Below are positions 22,751-25,985 of a stretch of 25,985 bases of DNA, piece by piece. Source of the stretch: a virus. Below the pieces are notes generated by a model that was not told the DNA's origin, made no database searches, and was given only the letters and a program-made list of their open reading frames with translations. The stretch is taken from IMG/VR virus record IMGVR_UViG_3300045131_000830, positions 1 through 25,985 of that record, one strand, 5' to 3'. A program made the position numbers and the translations under genes. Numbering within the stretch: the stretch's first letter is position 1; every line of letters begins with the position of its first letter.

Positions 22751-23695
22751 TTATTCATTCGCACTCTCTAGCAAAGAAAGGACTACAGTTAATTCAGTTG
22801 AGCCTGATACTATAAAACCATATGTTTCTTCTAACACCAATTTACCAGAAACAACAGGAGATAATGAATCTGCTGGTGGTATTGTTACGTTTGTCACCAA
22901 TCTTACAGCCGATTGCTCTACTAATACAGGAGATTCAATTGTAGCTTTGATAACATCTACTAAAGAATTTACTACATATATAGATGCGGATATACCTGCG
23001 GTTGTACCATTAACAAATCCACTTAATACAGATTGCGTAACTCCACCTTGAAATAATAATGGTGAAAGCGCCGAACCTGTTACCGATTCATTTTTTATAA
23101 TTTGATTTGATAATACTTTTAGATAATCTAAAGCAAATATAGATGCAGAATATTCAGTTGTATCAATTGCAGATACACCATTTTTATCAAAGTAAGCTTT
23201 TGCTGCTTTATTTGTTCTAATTGTTGTATTATTAAGAATATCGTATTTTATTGCATCAACATCATCTAATGTGTTTTGCTCAAAGTAATCAGATACAAAT
23301 GTGAATGGAGTTTCCGATAAACTATTTTGGTCATTTGTATATGCTGCTATTTCTTTTCTCAAAAATTGTCTATTTGCATTTAATAATAAAGATGCACTAG
23401 CAAAACTACCACTAAATCTACCCAAAGGTTCAATTCCATTAACAGCAAAAGGACCAGCAGAAGCACTAATAAAATTACTTCCACTAAATATACCTCCAAA
23501 TTCAGGTACAGGTACTTCTTTATTAGATGTTACAAATATAGTTACAGGTTGTGTTACTAAACTATTATTTGTAATTTGACAAGACAACACAATTGATGAT
23601 ACGCCAACCGGAGTTGTATATATTTCATCAGGTTCACCAGTCAGACCTGTTACTACTGACTGAAACCGATTTAAGGGTACAAAAACTTCTGCCAT
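22751..23695 (-). CDS. Structural protein: small beta domain with inserted helical repeat
   Basis: 314 residues, no named family recognised. Residues 1-65 (EIYTTPVGVSSIVLSCQITNN...) and 255-314 (GKLVLEETYGFIVSGSTELT, then VVLSLLE) match the first and second halves of the 110-residue protein at 10498-10830, as if one beta domain had been split. Between them, residues about 100-250 contain LLLNANRQFLRKEIAAYTND, then DDVDAIKYDILNN, then ALDYLKVLSNQIIKN. These follow, in the same order, the repeat of the upstream 725-plus-residue protein (LLRKNREFIQNETIAYLSS, then IIDA..TDLLYGG, then GI.YA..I..KIVKN). It starts at ATG 23695 after a 24-base A-rich leader (coding strand), with no other start near. 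It probably docks with the upstream repeat protein in the baseplate or fibre base (inference). Confidence 0.87.
   Translation of the reverse strand: MAEVFVPLNRFQSVVTGLTGEPDEIYTTPVGVSSIVLSCQITNNSLVTQPVTIFVTSNKEVPVPEFGGIFSGSNFISASAGPFAVNGIEPLGRFSGSFASASLLLNANRQFLRKEIAAYTNDQNSLSETPFTFVSDYFEQNTLDDVDAIKYDILNNTTIRTNKAAKAYFDKNGVSAIDTTEYSASIFALDYLKVLSNQIIKNESVTGSALSPLLFQGGVTQSVLSGFVNGTTAGISASIYVVNSLVDVIKATIESPVLVEQSAVRLVTNVTIPPADSLSPVVSGKLVLEETYGFIVSGSTELTVVLSLLESANE
22946..23398 (-). other. Inserted helical repeat unit in the 314-residue protein
   Basis: Codons for residues about 100-250. It shares three ordered motifs with the repeats at 23720-25985 but lacks their CKRDVG cysteine segment, where it reads TLDDVDAIKYD instead. 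A second partial helical pair (VVNSLVDVIKATI) closes the insert. Confidence 0.6.
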
Positions 23696-23719
23696 TTTTT
23701 TATTTTTTTATTTTCTTTT

Positions 23720-25985
23720 TTATATTTGTAGTGCTAATGAGAACGGAGTTACTAATGAGAATAGAGATTTACTAAATGTTCTACCCACAAGAGTACCAGT
23801 TGCCTGATTAATACTCAATCCAGTACCAATTCTAAAGTCACCATCCTGATTACCAGATGTGAAGAAGATTCTACCTCCACCCAATTCGGTAATTTCAAAT
23901 GCTGGGTCCGCTACACCACTACCACCCTGATTTGGAGGAAGTGCTTTGAATGTTACACCACTACCATTATAAGAGTAGTCAATACCAGTTGCTACAATCA
24001 AAGAACCAAATGATTCTAGTGGTGCACCAGCTGCTATAAACTCTGCTCTAGTTCTTAGATAACGATTTGTTTCCAATGTTTCCAATAATTGGTCTCTAGT
24101 CACAGCTATTGCACTTCCATATTGACCATCATAGTACGAAGATGCTGCTCTAATTCCTCTCTCATTTCCACCATATAATAAATCAGTTACAGCCGCATCT
24201 ACAATAAATCCAGTATCACGCGAACAACTTGCTTCATTATATACTAAATATGGAAATGCTCCATTTGTGTATCCAATTGCTCTTTGTTTCAATTCATCTT
24301 TACCAGCTTTCAATCTTTCAGCTGCTTGTCTTCTCTTAGTTGATGGTGCTAAGTATGTTAATAAAGTGTTTGCTACAATTTTTTCAGATATTCCTCTTGC
24401 GAAGTTAATACCATCTATTGTTTGCTTTTTCTGTCCATTATTATCACTATAACTATCCACAATTGCTACTGATGGGAATTTGTAATAGTATGAACCTGCT
24501 TCAATACTTCTTTCATTACCACCATAAACCAAATCAGTTCTAATTGCATCTATAATAAATCCTAAATCTCTAGAACAACTTGCTTCATTGTATTTCAAAT
24601 TACTCCAAGATGAAGATAAGAATGTTATAGTTTCTTTTTGGATTAATTGTTTATTATCTGTCAACAATTTTGCAGTTGTTAGTAAAGATGCTGATGGAAC
24701 TAAATACGTTGGGTTTATTACTACGTTTTTAGATAACTTTCCAGCGTATCTGATACCAGTAAGTGTTGGGTCTAATTGGTTTAGAGTTGATGGTACGCCT
24801 TTATTGATTGCGTTAGAAGGATATAAGTAATAATACTGTCCTGCTATCACACTTCTTTCTTGTCCACCATATAATACATCCGTTGCTGCTGCATCTATTA
24901 GATATCCAACATCTCTCTTACAAGTTGTTTCGTTATAATATACACTACTCCAAGAAGAACTAACATAAGCAATAGTTTCTTCTGCTATAAATGCTTTATT
25001 CTTTCTTAATAAATCAAATGATGCTGATGCCTCTAATGATGCGGTTACAAATACTATGTTTTTAACAATCTTTTGTGCTATTCTACCTGCGTAGTTTATA
25101 CCATCAATTGTTTGTCCTAATTGTCCAACACCATCACCATCACCTTCAATAATTGCTTTAGATGGATATTTGTAATAGAACTCTCCGCTGAATACACCTC
25201 TTTCATTTCCACCATATAATAAATCAGTTGTTACACCATCTAAGATATAACCAACATCTCTCTTACACTTATCTTTATCATACTCAAATGTACTCCAACT
25301 AGCAGTTAAGTAAGCTAGGGTTTCATTTTGTATAAACTCTCTATTCTTTCTCAACAAATTAACCGATGCTGATACCAATTGTGATGCTGTCACAAATGTT
25401 AATGATGCCGCAACATTCTTAGAAAGTTGTCCTGCGTATTTAACACCTGCTAATGTTGGTTGTAATTGTGCACCTTGCGCTTGTGATGGATATAAGTAAT
25501 AAAATACCCCAGCGTTTGTACTTCTTTCGTTTCCACCATATAATAAATCCGTAGAAACTGCATCTATAATATGACCAACATCTCTTTTACAAGTTGATTC
25601 AATATAAGATGCCGTACTCCAAGAAGAAGATAGGTAAGCAATAGTTTCATTTTGTATAAACTCTCTATTCTTTCGTATCAATGCGTATGATGCTGATACA
25701 ATTGCTGATGCAGTTACATAAGTTACATTTTGAATTACTTTTTGTGCTAACTTACTTGCGTAGTTTATTCCATCAAGCGTTTGGTTCAATTGTGCTCCCT
25801 GCGCCTGTGATGGATATTGATAATAGAATATACCATTAAATAATGATGCTGAATTTGAATTAAATACTAAATCTTCAGCTGCTCCACTTATAATCAATCC
25901 TACATCACGTCTACACTTACTTTCATCGTAAGATGCCGTACTCCAAGAAGAAGATAGGTATGCAATAGTTTCATCCTGTATGAAT
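23720..25985 (-). CDS. Large repeat-containing virion structural protein (5' end outside window)
   Basis: 754 codons are visible and the frame stays open to the window edge, so the real start lies beyond 25985. A TTG at 25897 is not the start: the preceding codons read FIQDETIAYLSSSWSTASYD then ESKCRRDVG, a full match to the repeat. Six copies of a unit of about 110-115 residues are seen: C(K/S/R)RD(V/L/T)G.I.DA..TDLLYGGNERS, then a YY.YPS.A segment, GI.YA..L...V..N, and LLRKN.EFIQNETIAYLSSSW. The C-terminal 120 residues hold GGRIFFTSGNQDGDFRIG followed by INQATGTLVGRTF. I recall both repeat and C-terminal domain from large structural proteins of T4-like cyanophages. The role is unknown, perhaps a baseplate or fibre-base component. 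The next gene starts 24 bases downstream. Confidence 0.88.
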   Translation of the reverse strand, partial: FIQDETIAYLSSSWSTASYDESKCRRDVGLIISGAAEDLVFNSNSASLFNGIFYYQYPSQAQGAQLNQTLDGINYASKLAQKVIQNVTYVTASAIVSASYALIRKNREFIQNETIAYLSSSWSTASYIESTCKRDVGHIIDAVSTDLLYGGNERSTNAGVFYYLYPSQAQGAQLQPTLAGVKYAGQLSKNVAASLTFVTASQLVSASVNLLRKNREFIQNETLAYLTASWSTFEYDKDKCKRDVGYILDGVTTDLLYGGNERGVFSGEFYYKYPSKAIIEGDGDGVGQLGQTIDGINYAGRIAQKIVKNIVFVTASLEASASFDLLRKNKAFIAEETIAYVSSSWSSVYYNETTCKRDVGYLIDAAATDVLYGGQERSVIAGQYYYLYPSNAINKGVPSTLNQLDPTLTGIRYAGKLSKNVVINPTYLVPSASLLTTAKLLTDNKQLIQKETITFLSSSWSNLKYNEASCSRDLGFIIDAIRTDLVYGGNERSIEAGSYYYKFPSVAIVDSYSDNNGQKKQTIDGINFARGISEKIVANTLLTYLAPSTKRRQAAERLKAGKDELKQRAIGYTNGAFPYLVYNEASCSRDTGFIVDAAVTDLLYGGNERGIRAASSYYDGQYGSAIAVTRDQLLETLETNRYLRTRAEFIAAGAPLESFGSLIVATGIDYSYNGSGVTFKALPPNQGGSGVADPAFEITELGGGRIFFTSGNQDGDFRIGTGLSINQATGTLVGRTFSKSLFSLVTPFSLALQI
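24200..25985 (-). repeat. Six tandem C-R-D-x-G helical repeats
   Basis: The Cys codon of each unit lies near 25912, 25590, 25265, 24920, 24572 and 24228, giving steps of about 325-350 bases. Copies 1-4 are close in sequence (CKRDVG or CRRDVG), while the two nearest the C-terminus read CSRDLG and CSRDTG and are more diverged. Each unit has one invariant Cys and the LYGGNERS or similar turn. Confidence 0.88.

Noticed and set aside
23720-25897. TTG at 25897 as the start of the repeat protein
   Set aside because: The frame remains open upstream to the window edge and the upstream codons encode the preceding repeat residues (ETIAYLSSSW and CRRDVG), so the true start is outside the window.

Overview
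The window reads as the structural, tail-fibre end of a large contractile-tailed (T4-like, Caudoviricetes) phage genome. All ten recognisable genes lie on the minus strand, so transcription runs from right to left and the window is best read from base 25985 down to 1. The anchor for this view is the last gene, a clear T4 gp18-type tail sheath protein. Several neighbours have relatives, as far as I can recall them, in T4-like cyanophages and other aquatic myoviruses. The DNA is AT-rich, intergenic gaps are very AT-rich, and start codons have no convincing Shine-Dalgarno but often A-rich leaders. That would fit a Bacteroidota-type host, but this is only an inference. No tRNA, rRNA, CRISPR, insertion sequence, integrase or replication gene was seen.

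Layout in transcription order: (1) 25985-23720, the 3' part of a large structural protein built from about 110-residue helical repeats (C-R-D-x-G motif) with a C-terminal domain; its start lies outside the window. (2) 23695-22751, a 314-residue structural protein in which a related helical repeat appears to be inserted into a small beta-type domain. (3) 22684-12524, a 3386-residue giant fibre: about 21 short beta modules, two cupredoxin-like domains, a 1050-residue collagen-like Gly-X-Y tract and a C-terminal cap domain. (4) 12519-11617, a PKD plus BspA-type leucine-rich-repeat protein. (5) 11615-11172, a tail-assembly-chaperone-like protein. (6) 11122-10844 and (7) 10830-10498, two small virion-type proteins. 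(8) 10481-2661, a 2606-residue second giant fibre with a related N-terminus, a 492-residue Gly-X-Y tract, a carbohydrate-binding-like domain, nine YD-x-x-DTGYY motifs and a C-terminal S74 self-cleaving chaperone domain. (9) 2619-2215, a 134-residue protein with a dockerin-like calcium loop. (10) 2075-1, the tail sheath, cut at its 3' end.

Together these genes most likely build the host-recognition and adhesion apparatus around the baseplate, followed by the start of the tail-tube and sheath module. About 18 kb of the 26 kb encodes just two paralogous fibres. Genes are packed with gaps of 0-24 bp, except four larger gaps (2076-2214, 2620-2660, 11123-11171, 22685-22750). Every one of these carries the same coding-strand motif ATATTTATA, a good candidate for a phage-specific promoter element. 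The gap before the sheath gene also holds an 11-bp inverted repeat that may be a terminator.

The points most worth following up are the two fibre-embedded cupredoxin domains with an apparently complete type-1 copper ligand set, the shared ATATTTATA motif, the parallel design of the two giant collagen-like fibres, and a 300-bp internal duplication that has diverged almost only at silent positions.
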